The translations under genes were made by a program, and so were the position numbers. Of a DNA stretch of 64,000 nt, positions 1 to 12,532 are shown piece by piece. A model generated the notes under the pieces. The model did not search any database. It saw only the letters and a program-made list of their open reading frames with translations, and was not told where the DNA came from. The first letter of the stretch is position 1, and each line of letters begins with the position of its first letter. Origin of the DNA: Emiliania huxleyi CCMP1516 (lineage: Eukaryota; Haptophyta; Isochrysidales; Noelaerhabdaceae); NCBI RefSeq assembly GCF_000372725.1, contig NW_005201092.1, forward strand, positions 596,698-660,697, in the 5' to 3' direction.

Positions 1-1377
1 CAGGTCCTCTCCGTGGCCTAGGCAGCCGCATTCGCCCTTGCCCCAGGTAAAGACGGCGCCGTCGGCGGTGGTGGCGAGGCTATGCTCGCGTCCAGCCGAC
101 ACAGCGACGACGCGCCGCCCTGCAAAGGCCTCGACCTTCTTCGGCAGCAGCTGTGGCTGCGTGTCGCCGTGGCCCAGCTGGCCTGAGGCTCCCCAGCCCC
201 AGCTCCAGACGGTGCCGTTGGCGGTGCTGGCGAGGCTGTGGAAGCCTCCAGCCGACACAGCGACGGCGCGCTGGCCAGCAAAGGCCTCGATCTTCTTGGG
301 CAGCAGCTGGCGCTGCTGGTCGCCGTGGCCCAGGTTGCCAAAGCTTCCACTGCCCCAGCTCCAGACGGCTCCGTCGGCGGTGATGGCGAGGGTGTGCGCG
401 ATTCCAGCCGACATAGCGACGACGCGCCGGCCAGCCAAAGCCTCGACCTTCTTCGGCAGCAGCTGGTTCTGCGCGTCGCCGTGGCCCAGCTTGCCAAAGC
501 TTCCACCGCCCCAGCTCCAGACGCTGCCATCGGCGGTGATGGCGGTGCTGTGCTCGAGTCCAGCCGACACGGCGACGACGCGCTGCCCAGCCAAGGCCTC
601 GATCGTGTTCGGCTGCCACTGGTGCTGCTCGTCCCCGTGGCCCAACTGGCCATAGCTTCCATCGCCCCAGCTCCAGAGGGCGCCGTTGGCGGTGAGAGCG
701 AGGCTGTGCAGACCTCCGGCCGAGATAGCGACGACACGCTGGTCAGCCAAGGCCGCAATCTTCGTTGGCTGCCGCTGGTCCTGCTCATCGCCGTGGCCCA
801 GCTTGCCGTAGAGACCATTGCCCCAGCTCCAGACAGCGCCGCCGGCGGTGAGGGCGAGGCTGTGGAATGCTCCAGCCGACACGCTCACGGCGCGCTCGCC
901 TCCCAGCGTCGAGGGGAGGCGGGTCGGCGTGTTGAGCCGCGGCACGCCCTGGCCGTGGCCAAGAAGGCCTGGAACGTGATCCGGCGCACAGCCGCACGAT
1001 GAGAGCCGCCCCTCGCCGTCGATGAAGACGCTGTGATACTGGCCTGCCGCGGCCCTCGCCGGCGGGTTGGCCTCGCACAGCAGCGCAGAATAGCACAGCC
1101 ACCGCACGGCGCAGCTCTCGCCCTCCGGCTGCGCCGGCAGCTCGAAGCCGCGCTCTTGCGCCCACAAGCGGATGCCCTCCAGCGCAAGCGAGGCGTGGAA
1201 GAGCAGCGAGACGGCCGCGACGCGAGCGATGTCGGCGGGGTCGCAGCGAGAGATGGCGCGCAGGACGAGCTCCGTGGGTAGGTCGAGGAGGCGGGCGGGC
1301 GGCGGCGTGTCTGGCGAGGGGGCGGCGGCGGAAGCGGCGGCGAGGCGGCGCGAGCGGCGGCGCGGCGAGGCAGACAT
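1..1377 (-). CDS. F-box-like / RCC1-repeat protein (3' end beyond window)
   Basis: The minus strand is open from an ATG at 1377 to the window edge (459 codons), so the C-terminus is missing. Residues about 30-60 (LLDLPTELVLRAISRCDPAD) look like an F-box. From about residue 130 the protein is a run of RCC1 repeats of about 50 residues. Each has a core like VVAVSAGxxHSLAxTADGxV followed by WSWGxGSxGQLGHGD, with the next unit starting at IEALAGQR. At least six units are visible. RCC1 repeats form a seven-bladed propeller used in protein interaction or guanine-nucleotide exchange; an F-box would link it to SCF ubiquitin ligases. No intron is needed in this part. The substrate cannot be inferred. 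Recognition of the RCC1 repeats is secure; the F-box is likely. Confidence 0.85.
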   Translation of the reverse strand, partial: MSASPRRRSRRLAAASAAAPSPDTPPPARLLDLPTELVLRAISRCDPADIARVAAVSLLFHASLALEGIRLWAQERGFELPAQPEGESCAVRWLCYSALLCEANPPARAAAGQYHSVFIDGEGRLSSCGCAPDHVPGLLGHGQGVPRLNTPTRLPSTLGGERAVSVSAGAFHSLALTAGGAVWSWGNGLYGKLGHGDEQDQRQPTKIAALADQRVVAISAGGLHSLALTANGALWSWGDGSYGQLGHGDEQHQWQPNTIEALAGQRVVAVSAGLEHSTAITADGSVWSWGGGSFGKLGHGDAQNQLLPKKVEALAGRRVVAMSAGIAHTLAITADGAVWSWGSGSFGNLGHGDQQRQLLPKKIEAFAGQRAVAVSAGGFHSLASTANGTVWSWGWGASGQLGHGDTQPQLLPKKVEAFAGRRVVAVSAGREHSLATTADGAVFTWGKGECGCLGHGEDL

Positions 1378-1539
1378 CGCGAGAAAAAGAACCCCGTTTG
1401 CCAAAGTGTCGAAGTCACAAGTAAAGAGGGAGACCGCGAGCGAAGGGATTTTTTCTTTTGCCGGGAAACCTATTTTCTTTTGGGTCCTGTGGGCACCCTA
1501 GCTATGCAAGCGGCGACCCTACAAGCTACATCCAAGATC

Positions 1540-3180
1540 TCAGCACTGCGCAAGTCCCGCCGTTTCGCGGCGGCATGTGGCACGGATGCCGGCGATCGAG
1601 CTGTTGCTGAACCAGAACCCGTCGGACGCCGGGCTCGGCCGGACGTCGCCTTCCCCCGAGGCGCTGAAGAGCTTGCACTGCTCTGCGTACCCCTTGACGT
1701 GCGTCGCGAAGCGGCCCGAGAGCTTGAGGGCCGTGCCGTCGTCCTTGCGCCGGCCGCCGTCGCGCGGCTCCTCGGCCGCAGCCCTCTTGTTCCTCTGGTA
1801 GCGGTCGAGCTTGCGCCACAGCAGGGCGACGCCCTCGTGGCTGAAGCGGAAGTGCGCGATGCGCGGCATCTCGGCCGTCTTCAGCGGCTGCGACAGCTTG
1901 CAGGCAGAGGGCCGGCCGCCCTTGCTCGCCGCCGCCCGCGCCGCGTCCGGCTCGCCCGCCGCCGTGACGCACGTGACCGAGTGGGCCGTCCGGTACTGCA
2001 CGAGCCGGCCGTGCGCGTCGCGCGCGGAGACGAGCACCCGCTTGGCGTCGAGCAGCGACACCGACGACGACTGGGAGGACGACAGGAACGCGGCGACGTC
2101 GCACTGCACGGGGAACTGCGCGTGGATGGAAGTGGCGATCGGCCTGCGGCCGGAGGGGCCGACGAGGCGCGGCTGCGGGGCGCACGCCCAGTGCGGCGCG
2201 AGCCGGTCGACGAACTTTGCCTGCAGGTTGACGCGCGCATCGGGCGGCAGCATCGCCTCGAGGCCGCAGGGCAGCGAAAAGAACTCGTCCAGGTCCGGGT
2301 ACATGAGGAGCGCGTCCGCGGGCAGCGCGCGGAGGTACTCGTTGACGAGGACGGACTTGAGCTTGCTCGACCACGTGCCCTGCGTATTGTTCGAGTAAGG
2401 CACGCCCGCCTCGCGCAGGAGGGCAAAGGACGCAGCCTCGCGGCGCGCCAACGCCGCCGTCGCCTCATCGCCACGCGCAGGGTCCACGATCAAGCGCGAG
2501 CGCGCGGCAAAATCGATTCCAAGCTCGCGGTAATGATGGATAAAGTGGGCGAGGAGCTCGGGCGCAGACGCCACGACAAAGGCGTAGAGGTACGTGCGCG
2601 AGGCCACGCTCGGCGGCAGCCGCGCCGAGCCGGCGCTGGTGCCTTCTCGAGAGAGGCACTCTCTGGTTGCGTGCTTCATCCTTCGACTGACAGGCGCCGA
2701 TGCGCGCGCCGAGAGCGAATGGAAGCGCCGCGCAAAAGAATTCTGGCCGCGTCGTAGAGGAGACTGGCACGACAAGCAAAATAATTCTTTCTGCGCACTG
2801 CCCAATTCCTCCTCATCCTTTCCAAAGCCTCCGGAAGTCTCGAAATCGAACAAACGCAGGTCGCCATCCTCTTCCCGCGCGAAGCGGTAATCGCCATGCA
2901 GCCGCGTCTCGAGCGACCCCGTGGGGGCGTCCGCACCCTCCTCCGCCCCCGCCTCCTCCGCCTCCGCCGCCTCCTCCTCCTCCTCCTCCTCCGCCACCAC
3001 CGCTGCCGTCGCTCCCGACGGCGAGTACTTGCCGCGTCCTTTGACCAAATTGAGCAGCCCGGGCTCCGTGTTGCCGAAGCGAACACACGCCCCCTTCCAG
3101 CCGAGCGCTCCGTCCTTGCCCTTGCTCGAAAGCGAGCTCGTAAGCTTCAAATCGGCCGAGGCGCCTGTGCCCCTTGCCAA
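1540..3180 (-). CDS. glycosyltransferase, GT2/GT92-like
   Basis: A 546-codon frame. The C-terminal two thirds (from about residue 190) resemble the Glyco_tranf_2_4/GT92 fold. TYLYAFVVASAPELLAHFIHHYRELGIDF matches the usual start of these enzymes, where an acceptor-side helix ends in HHYxxLG, and LLMYPDLDEFF is the metal-binding DxD motif. Such enzymes transfer sugars to glycoproteins or cell-surface glycans in the Golgi. The first 190 residues are unlike the rest: a poly-Glu run (about residues 65-75) and no recognised domain. They may belong to an upstream exon or be non-coding read-through. The first in-frame start is a TTG, so the true start is uncertain; a methionine near residue 168 (MKHATREC) is an alternative. 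No clear signal anchor is seen. Confidence 0.6.
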   Translation of the reverse strand: MARGTGASADLKLTSSLSSKGKDGALGWKGACVRFGNTEPGLLNLVKGRGKYSPSGATAAVVAEEEEEEEAAEAEEAGAEEGADAPTGSLETRLHGDYRFAREEDGDLRLFDFETSGGFGKDEEELGSAQKELFCLSCQSPLRRGQNSFARRFHSLSARASAPVSRRMKHATRECLSREGTSAGSARLPPSVASRTYLYAFVVASAPELLAHFIHHYRELGIDFAARSRLIVDPARGDEATAALARREAASFALLREAGVPYSNNTQGTWSSKLKSVLVNEYLRALPADALLMYPDLDEFFSLPCGLEAMLPPDARVNLQAKFVDRLAPHWACAPQPRLVGPSGRRPIATSIHAQFPVQCDVAAFLSSSQSSSVSLLDAKRVLVSARDAHGRLVQYRTAHSVTCVTAAGEPDAARAAASKGGRPSACKLSQPLKTAEMPRIAHFRFSHEGVALLWRKLDRYQRNKRAAAEEPRDGGRRKDDGTALKLSGRFATHVKGYAEQCKLFSASGEGDVRPSPASDGFWFSNSSIAGIRATCRRETAGLAQC

Positions 3181-4604
3181 TGTTTGCCGCAGCCACGTCA
3201 GGTTGTTTTGGGTTACTGTAACTGAGGTGTGCGGTCGGCTCCTGCCCCACGCTGATCATGCCCCACGCCGAGCGGAGGGTCTTGACCAATCGTTTGAAGC
3301 AGGAATTTGTGTCTTGTAGCATGCTTCGAGCGAGGGTTAACCATCGCGGCGTCGCCGCGCAAAAGAATTCGCCGCCCTTTAGGCCCTCTCCGCGCCGCGA
3401 TGCGCCCCCTACGCCTCGCTTTTGCAAAGCCTGCAAAGGTTGTGACTTGTCTGTCCTCCCCCGGCCTATGCTCGGGTCTTCATTTTCTTTATCTCTTTGG
3501 CTTTCTCGTTCTCGCATTGTACCGCACTCCGCAGCGCGCGCGCACACACCTTGTGTCACACTCGCGCCCTCGTGCCCTCGTACCTCCTCCGCGACGTCCA
3601 GCCGTGGCACAAGTGGGTGAGCCGCGGAGGCCTCGACGGCAAGGGCGCGACCAAGACGGCACAAGGGGCAGACGTGAGCGGTATGGTGGGAGAAGGTGAC
3701 GCCTCTCCCCTCCGAGTGGGGCTTGATGGGGCCATTTTTGGCTCCATTACCATCATGTCGACACTCTACGCGGTTCTTGCCCTCAACCTGCTCCCTCACA
3801 TCGACCGCACGATCCCGCTCAGCTCCGCTAAGCTCATACCCGCTATTGCCGCTACCCCACCGGTGAGACCATCTCCACCGCACTCACCGACCCGATCTCC
3901 CCTTTGTCGGCCACGTGCTGTGGCCGATCTCTCTCAGCCTCATCTGCGTCGTCCTGCCGCCCTTTGCCCTCGCCCTCTTCGACACCCACGCCGACACGGT
4001 GGCCCGGCCCCGAGCTGCAGCCTGCGATCGCTCCTCGCCGTCGTCGCCGCCGTCACCGCCCTCACCTACTAATTTTGTGCAGCCCTCCTTGCGAGCGACT
4101 GTATCCTCGGCCCCCCGTGCTCCTACCATGGCGGCGGCGTCGCATGGATGCATCCTCGGTTGGTAGCACGTTTGAGTTTGGCTGAAACGGAAAGCCGATC
4201 ACCCCAAACCTCACCACCGTGTCGAAACGCCCTCGTGTCCTCCCCAAGACACCCTTGCCTACTTCAGACCGCACACACCCAGGCAGGATGTCGACGCTAC
4301 GACAAGGTCCTCCCTCCGGGGCGGCGCCGGTCACCGTGTCAGGATACCCTTCGGGGCCGCTGTTACGCCTCACGGTTAGGCGCGCAAAGGATCTGCCCGC
4401 GGGCCGACCCTCCCCGAACCGGTTGTCAACACACAGGCGCAAGCGAACGTGTGTTGGTGTGGCAAACCTAAGAGGGAAGCGGGAAGGACCAGTCTACACC
4501 ACCCTGGTCACCACCCCCGAAGGAGCAGGCCCAGTGCCAGTAACAGACAAAATAACCTCCAACGACCAACCCCCTCAGTCTCTAGGACTCCCCTCTCAAT
4601 GTAC
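3181..4604. other. stretch without a recognised gene
   Basis: No frame here matches a known family. Two short plus-strand pieces near 3730-3830 and 3900-3990 translate to hydrophobic, membrane-like peptides (for example LWPISLSLICVVLPPFALAL). They lie in different frames and are separated by stops, so they may be remnants of a membrane protein gene. I do not assign them. Confidence 0.4.
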
Positions 4605-6264
<1,660 letters not shown>

Positions 6265-6718
6265 GCTCGAGAGGCTTCGGATACCGGGGCTGTCCGCGAT
6301 GTATTACGCCCTTTCTCCTCAACGGCTATCACTGCCTCGCGAGTGTGAGTGAGTGAGTATTCTTAATACGAAACCACGACGACACACACCAGTCGACTTA
6401 TAGACTACATGGTATAGCCTGCGACTACATCCCTCGGCGGCCGATGCCGTCTGCTCCGACTCCCCCCTCCCTGGGTCTGCCCTGCTCTCGTCTCTCTGCG
6501 TGATCGTTGCTATACCCGCATTATTTTACCGCGCCGCGCCACCTGCCCCTGCACTGTGCACACCTCGGCGCTCGGGGCGCCTCACGTGTTTCGTGATCCG
6601 GTATTTCGTGTCATGAGGTCGTGCGTGTCATGAGATCTCGTTGTCTGGTGTAAGAGTGGGCACTTTCGTGTCGTGCGCACTCACCCTTTTCTAGTACGTA
6701 GCAAAAACGCAGCAAGGC
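6265..6718. other. intergenic, nothing recognised
   Basis: A less GC-rich spacer between two minus-strand genes. It has short repeats such as GTGTCATGAG near 6605-6635, but no frame, RNA gene or clear promoter element that I can support. Confidence 0.4.
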
Positions 6719-9700
6719 CTAAGCTCGCAGTGGCGTCCTCTGCGGCGAGTTGAGGCCGGGGCGGCCGGGCAGCGGCAGCAGCTCGGTCAGCTGGGGCGGC
6801 CGCGGCGCGGCGTCCCCTTCGCGCGTGCCGTCGAGGAGGGTCTCCGGGATCTTGGCCAGGAGCAGCTCGGCGAGCCGCTTGAACTGGTTCGACACCTGCC
6901 TGAGCTCACTCGCCGCCGCCTCCCGCGCCGCCTGCGCCGCCATCTCCGCCTGCGGACGCAGCCTGCCCGCCGCCGCCTCCGCAGCGCCCCTCGCCGCCCG
7001 GGCCGGCCCTGCGGCCTCCCGCGCCGCCCTGGCCGCCTCTGCAGCCTGGCGCGCCAGCCCGAGGCTGCACAGGCAGCTGCGCCGGCGCGCGTCCTCCAGC
7101 AGCGCGCGCCAGTCCCTCGAGCCGTCGGAGAGCGACTCCTCGGCGCCTGTTTGCGACTCACCGCCCGCCGTTAGTGGGAGGTGGAGGGGGTGGCACGCTG
7201 GGGAGTGCGAGTCCGGAGGCGCCGACGACGTACAGCGCGTGCCTCGCCCGCGTGAGTGCGACCTACGCGAGAGCGCGCCCTCGACGCTCGGTTCCTCCGG
7301 CAGAGAGCCCCGTGCCGAGCGGAGAGGGGCGGCACGTTGAGGCGCTGCTCGTCCTTGAGGAAGCCGATGGAGGCCTGCTTCGGGCCTGCGCGCACGCACG
7401 AGAGGATGACGACGTCCGCCTCGCGCCCCTGGAAGGCGTCGATCGACGAGACGAGGACGCCTAGGGCGCGAGAGGCGAGGCGTGTCCGTGGGAGGGGCCC
7501 CTGCAGGGCGCGCCGACAGTCGAGCGGAGAGGCGCCGTCGGCCGGCAAGTCGAGCGCCTATTCGGCACCAGAGTGCGTGATCGAGGCGCCGCTCCCCGGC
7601 AGCACGAGGAGTCGGCCGGTAAGCCGAGCGCCTCGCACACCCGGTCGAGCAGGCTGTGCAGCACCCTCTGCTGGCGCGTGTACGGCGTGAGCAGCACGAC
7701 GCGCCTGCAGCACGCTGTCCAGATGGCTCGTGTGCCAAGGCCCGTGGGTCGTGTGAGGGCACGGCGTGAGCCGGAGGACGCGCTTGTACAGCTCGCCCCA
7801 GCCGTGCGGCTGCCGCGCCTGCCGCATCCAGAGCGCGAGGAGGAGGCCGACGCAGACCGCCGCCTCTCCCTCGTTCGAGTGCGACCTAGACACTTCCTAG
7901 ACACTTCCTAGACACCTCCTTGTTCACACCTCTCCCTCGTTCGAGTGCGACCGCGAGCTGTCGGACGCGTCTTGCCTCCCGCCGAGCAGGCTGAAGAAGA
8001 GGTAGGGCGCCTGCGGGTGAAACGCCCAGGCAGCTGCGAGTCTAGCGGCTGTGGCGATTCACAGGGCTGCAGAGGTGCGGCGCCAGCCGACCGACGGCGC
8101 CGCCGCCACCGGCTCGCCGCTCCGGCTGGCAGCCGGCTGCGCCGCTGAGGTAGGAGGGCGCGCCCCCCTCGGAGCCTGTGGGAAAGGGTCCGGGAGAGGT
8201 CCGGGGACGCCTCACGGGAAGGGGCGACGGCGCGGCTCCCTCGGTGCCGGGGCACTGGCGCATCATGTGCGTGATCGAGGGGGCGTCGCGCAGCAGCCCG
8301 CCGTAAAAGTGGAGCGACGGGAACTGGCGGATCGCGCCTGGGAGCGGGCGAGGTCGGGTCGTCTCGGGAGTTCTCGGGCGGTCTCGGGAGCTGGCGGTCT
8401 GCACCGTGCATCCGGTACTGCGTGGATAGCATCAGCACGGGGCGGCCTATTCGTTCTTAGGTCAACACGATCAACGGCGGATCACGCGCGATGTGGACAG
8501 AGAGCGGGGCGGAGCGGCCGAGCTGCTCGAGCCGCTCGAAGAGAGAGCGGGCGTAGCCTCTCCGCTTCGCAGCCTCCGAGAGGACGGTCGCCGGCAGCTG
8601 GCGCGGGTCTCCTACTCGGGCGCTCCTCGAACCTTCAGGGGCCGGCTTCAGCACGGCCGCGCGCAGCCGGCGCGGGGTCGCCGACGAGGCAGACGAGCCG
8701 CGCGCCGAGGGACATGGGGACGAGGGCGGCGAGCTCGGTGGCCTGCGCCGCCTCGTCGAGCAGCACCTAGCCTCGGGGGGCCAGCCTCGGCTCATCTCGC
8801 GCGAACTCGGCGCTCCTCCCACTGCATCGCGCTGCGGCGCCGTCTCGAAGCCGCCGGGAACCTACTCAGCGGAGATCGGCCGAGATTGGATGGAGAGGGC
8901 ACGACGAGAGCGGCGCCGTCTCGAGGCGGCGCGGCGGCGCCTCGCGCAGCGCCTTCTCGCCCGCGGCAGACATGGTGCAAAACACTATCTCCGCCTCGGC
9001 GAGCGCGAGCGCCTGACAGGAAGCTTGCGAGAAGGCTCCGAGAAGGCTCCGAGAAGGCTCCCGGCCGCTCCGCCTTTTGAAGGGGCGAGCGCCTCCAGCG
9101 CGCGCGTCTCGGAGCGGGCTCGCCCGCGAGGCTCGGCGCTCTTGGGCAAGTTGGCGAGCGCGTTCAGAACGCGGTGGCACTCGCGGCCCGCCTGCAAGAA
9201 GGCTCCGGGAAGCTTCAACGGAGGGGTCGGGGTGGGCACGGTGCGGCACTCGGATCCCGCCCGGTCGTACGAGCAGATGACGCCCGCCTCCGCCTCGCCC
9301 TTGCGCTGCTCCACGTGCTCGGCGTGCCTGCTCACGCCTCCGGCTGTGAAGAGACGCCGCTCACGCCCCCCTCGCGTGCGCCGCCTCCCGCGCCTGATCC
9401 CCAAGCCAGCGGACCAGCCGCAGGCAGGGCAGGACAAGCTCGACTCGGCGGCGTCGTCACGCGAGAGGTCGAGGGCGTGGCCCTCGAGGCGGGCTCGCTC
9501 GGCGGCGCACGCGGCCGCGTGTCTCGCGTGCTCCTTGAGCTCTCGCCACTTCGCCTGCCGAAGCTGGTCGGCGCCGCCCTGGGCAAAAGTCGCGTGGCGC
9601 ACCTAGCCGAGCGGGTGGGGGGACTCGTTCACTCTCGACTCGAGAGCAGCCGGCTCCTGGGGAGAGGCCGCGGCTCCTCCGTCTCGCGCTGCTCCACCAG

Positions 9701-11850
9701 CACGTCGAGGCTGCACGGCGACTGCGCGCCGCGCGAGCCGAGCCGCACCACGGCGGGGGTGTACTGCCGGCCGTACTCGTCGAGGAACGGAGGCTGCTGC
9801 CCGACGATGCGGCTCACCAGCTCGTCGATGGCGCCGTTCGAGTGCGCGCAGACGAGAATGCGGCCGCCGCGCGGCACAGACGGCAGAGGCAGCGACGAGG
9901 CGGCCGGCGCGCCGCTCGCCGCGATGCTAGCAACTGCCGCGGAGAGGCGGTCGACGCGGCTGTCGCCGCCGCCGCCGCCGCCCGGAGGGGGGGGGGAAGG
10001 GGTGGAGGCGGCCAGCCGGCGCGAGGCGGAGAGGAGCGCCTCGTAGTAGTCTTGGGTCGCGCCGTTGTGGAGCACGTTGATCAGGCCTATGCGATGAGCC
10101 GCGAACCTTCTCGGAACCCCTTCCGGCTGCCCGGGCCGGAGGTGCGGCGCGCTGGTCAGGCCGATGAGTGTGGTCGTCTTGCCGGTGCCTGGCGGCCCCT
10201 GCACGAGCACCACGCCCTCGTGCCTAACGGACCGACTCTCTCGGCTCACCACCCCTTCCTTTCCTTGCCCCTTCACTAGCCACCAGCGCCCCCTCTCGTG
10301 CCTGCGGTGCGCGAGCTCCGCGACGGTCCGCAGCGCCTGGTACTGCGCCTGTTCAGCCGCCCGTCACGGGTGAGCACATGCGCGGACTCGACGGCCCCGC
10401 GGCGGCGTGGGGCAGCGCCTCGTTGTGCGCGCTCCTCTTGCGCAGCGTCTCGATGTGCCTCATCCGCTTGGCCCACCGCCGCCCCGCCGCCTAGGAGCCC
10501 ACGCGTTCACATGTGACTCACTCGCGATCCACCGACCAGCTCGGCCCACCGCCGCCACCGTCACCGAGGCGCCGCCGCCGCGGGGCGGGGCGGGGGCGCG
10601 CCCTTCGGGTGCCGAGCGGAGCAGCAGCGCCTGTTGGAGAGCGCGCGGAAGAGGGGTCGGGGAAAGCTCCGGGCATTGCCCCTCCGCGCGGAGCAGCAGC
10701 GCCTCACACAAGCCCGGGCTAGGCCCCTTGAGCTGGGAGGAGGAGGAGGAGGGGGAGGCGGAGGAGGAGGCGGAGGAGCCGAGCGAGTGGAGCGCCACCC
10801 ACTCTCTCCACTCGCTCGTGCACGACTCGAGGAGCGACACCTCCGAGCCAGGCCAGGGACACATTAGGGACGTGTCGCAGAGCGGTCGCGTCCTAGCCGC
10901 CTCGAGCAGCGACACCTCGAGCGTGCCGCCCGATGGCCCCCGCTGCCCGAGGCCGACGACACCCCAGCCGCTGCCTTCGACCAGCCAGACGGCGAGCTGC
11001 CGGTGCGTCAGCCGCGCGCCTAACCGCCCAACCACGTCAGCCACTCCACCACCGTCTCACACAGGCACCGATCGGTCGGTGCGGCAATCCGCGCGCCGCC
11101 GCGACGCCCCCCGTTCTGCGGCGCCTCCGCCCCCGTCTCGTCGCACGCCTTGGCCCTCCGCACAACACCGAGCGCGCTCGAGGGTGGCACGCCCCGCCCC
11201 GCCCCGCCGCCGCCGCCGCGGCCGCCGCCGCCGCGGCCACGGCCGCCGCCGCCCCAACTGAGGCGGACGATGTCCCACTCCGCGAGGGGGTGGGGTGTGT
11301 CGCAAGACACGCGCGCCTCGCATTCCCACGCCGCTACCTCGCCGCTCTCGCCTGCGGGGGGGCTGAGGCGTCGAGGGGGGGGGCAGGGCGGGGGTGGTGG
11401 GGGGGGGGGGGGGGGAAGAAAGAAAAGAAAAGCCTCGGGGCTGGGAAAAAAAGGAGAAACACACCCATGTCTTTGGATCGCGGAGGGGGGGGACGGTGCC
11501 ACGACACACCTTGCACGCCGAGCAGCAGCGGCTTCGGAGCCGTCGACCAGACTGTCGCGACCGGTCTCCGATCTGCGCCGCCGGCCGAGCGTCGCCCCTC
11601 TAGCTCCTGCAGCGCGCCTTCGGAGAGCTCGAGCAGCAGCAGCGGCCTGGTGCACACACTTGAACGCTTCACGAATCGGCCGGGCGGCGGCCTCTGCGAG
11701 AGCAGCAGCAGCAGCGCGCCTCCAGAACTGCACATACCTCCTGCGCGCTCGCGCCAGCTCGGCGCCATGCTCGAGGTCGCCGCCGAACTCGGTCGGGGGC
11801 GGCGAGTCCGTGCCGCCCTCCGCGGCGTCGCGGCTGCCCGAGGGTCCCAC
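6719..11850 (-). CDS. Sen1/senataxin-type SF1 RNA-DNA helicase (multi-exon)
   Basis: Exons on the minus strand spell the SF1B helicase motifs in order. Walker A GPPGTGKTTTLIGL is near 10200. Motif Ia RILVCAHSNGAIDELVSRI is near 9850. AEIVFCTMSAAG is near 8990. Motif II VLLDEAAQATELAALVP is near 8750, then GDPRQLPATVLS and SLFERLE, and TQYRMH near 8420. SIDAFQGREADVVILSCVRA is near 7440, and VALTRARHALYVVGASGL (motif VI) near 7240. The DEAA box, the QLPATV/YRMHP order and the final ALTRA block are those of Upf1/Sen1/IGHMBP2 helicases; Sen1-like proteins resolve R-loops and terminate transcription. Reading frames change between motifs and splice-like borders occur, so introns are many; only the one near 7887-7952 is described in detail. 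The 5' limit is not fixed: coding-like sequence (AEWDIVRLSW, about 11270) continues upstream, and the RRM gene may be its first part. Confidence 0.8.
7863..7952 (-). repeat. 24-bp direct repeats bounding an intron (filler family B)
   Basis: Positions 7863-7886 and 7929-7952 are identical 24-mers of coding sequence (gene sense: peptide SHSNEGE). Between them lie 42 bp made of three 11-bp units (CTAGGAAGTGT in gene sense). Splicing either GT...TAG or GT...GAGAG between the copies gives the same message and restores the frame into AAVCVGLLLALW. Confidence 0.85.
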
Positions 11851-11944
11851 CTACCAGCCACGACCACACCATGACCCCGGGCACCCGCCTAGCCTGTCGC
11901 AGTCTGCTAGAAGGGCGGGGCCCCGCCCTCGAGACCTCGCGAGG

Positions 11945-12080
11945 TGGTCTCGGGCGATCTCGGGCGATCTCGGGCAGTGTCGGGTGCAGCCGGGCGACCT
12001 GGGGCGACCTTGGGCGACCTGGGGCGATCTCTGGGATCTGGGGCGCGATCTCGGGAGATCTGGGGCGATCTCAGGGCCGA
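11945..12080. repeat. intronic tandem repeat, GATCTCGGGC-type
   Basis: A degenerate tandem repeat of 10-12 bp (GGGCGATCTC variants) in a probable intron of the minus-strand gene. The same kind of repeat fills introns at 36898-37044 and 46665-46821. Confidence 0.7.
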
Positions 12081-12229
12081 ATCTCGCGCCTTGCACAGCT
12101 CGCGCAGCACGAGAGTCGCGAGGTGCTCGCGCGACCCCTCGCTCACACACAGCCGGGTGGAGCTTGGACGGCGGGCCGGAGGAAGCGACTCGCCACGCGC
12201 TCGCCCGCCGACACCGTTGCATTGCACGC

Positions 12230-12262
<33 letters not shown>

Positions 12263-12532
12263 CGCTGCCGCTGCCGCCACCACCGCTGCCGCTGCTACCG
12301 CTGCCCACCCCGCCCACCCTGCCACCGCTGCTGCTGCTGCCGCCGCAGCCGCCGCCGCCACAACCGCCGTTGCTGCCGCCCGCGACGCTGCTGCCTCTGT
12401 CTCTGCTGCTGCCGCCGCCGCCGCCGCCGCCGCCCGCATCGCCTCTCCCGCCGCTTCTTCCGCTCGCGCCGCTGGCAACCCCCTCTCCAGCCTCGCCGCT
12501 GATGCGTCGCGCCGCGCCCCGCTCGTCCCACC

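Noticed and set aside
18-818. Long Ser/Ala-rich open frame on the minus strand and long plus-strand frames in the same region
   Set aside because: Shadows of the RCC1 repeats; only the frame starting at 1377 gives a recognisable repeated domain.
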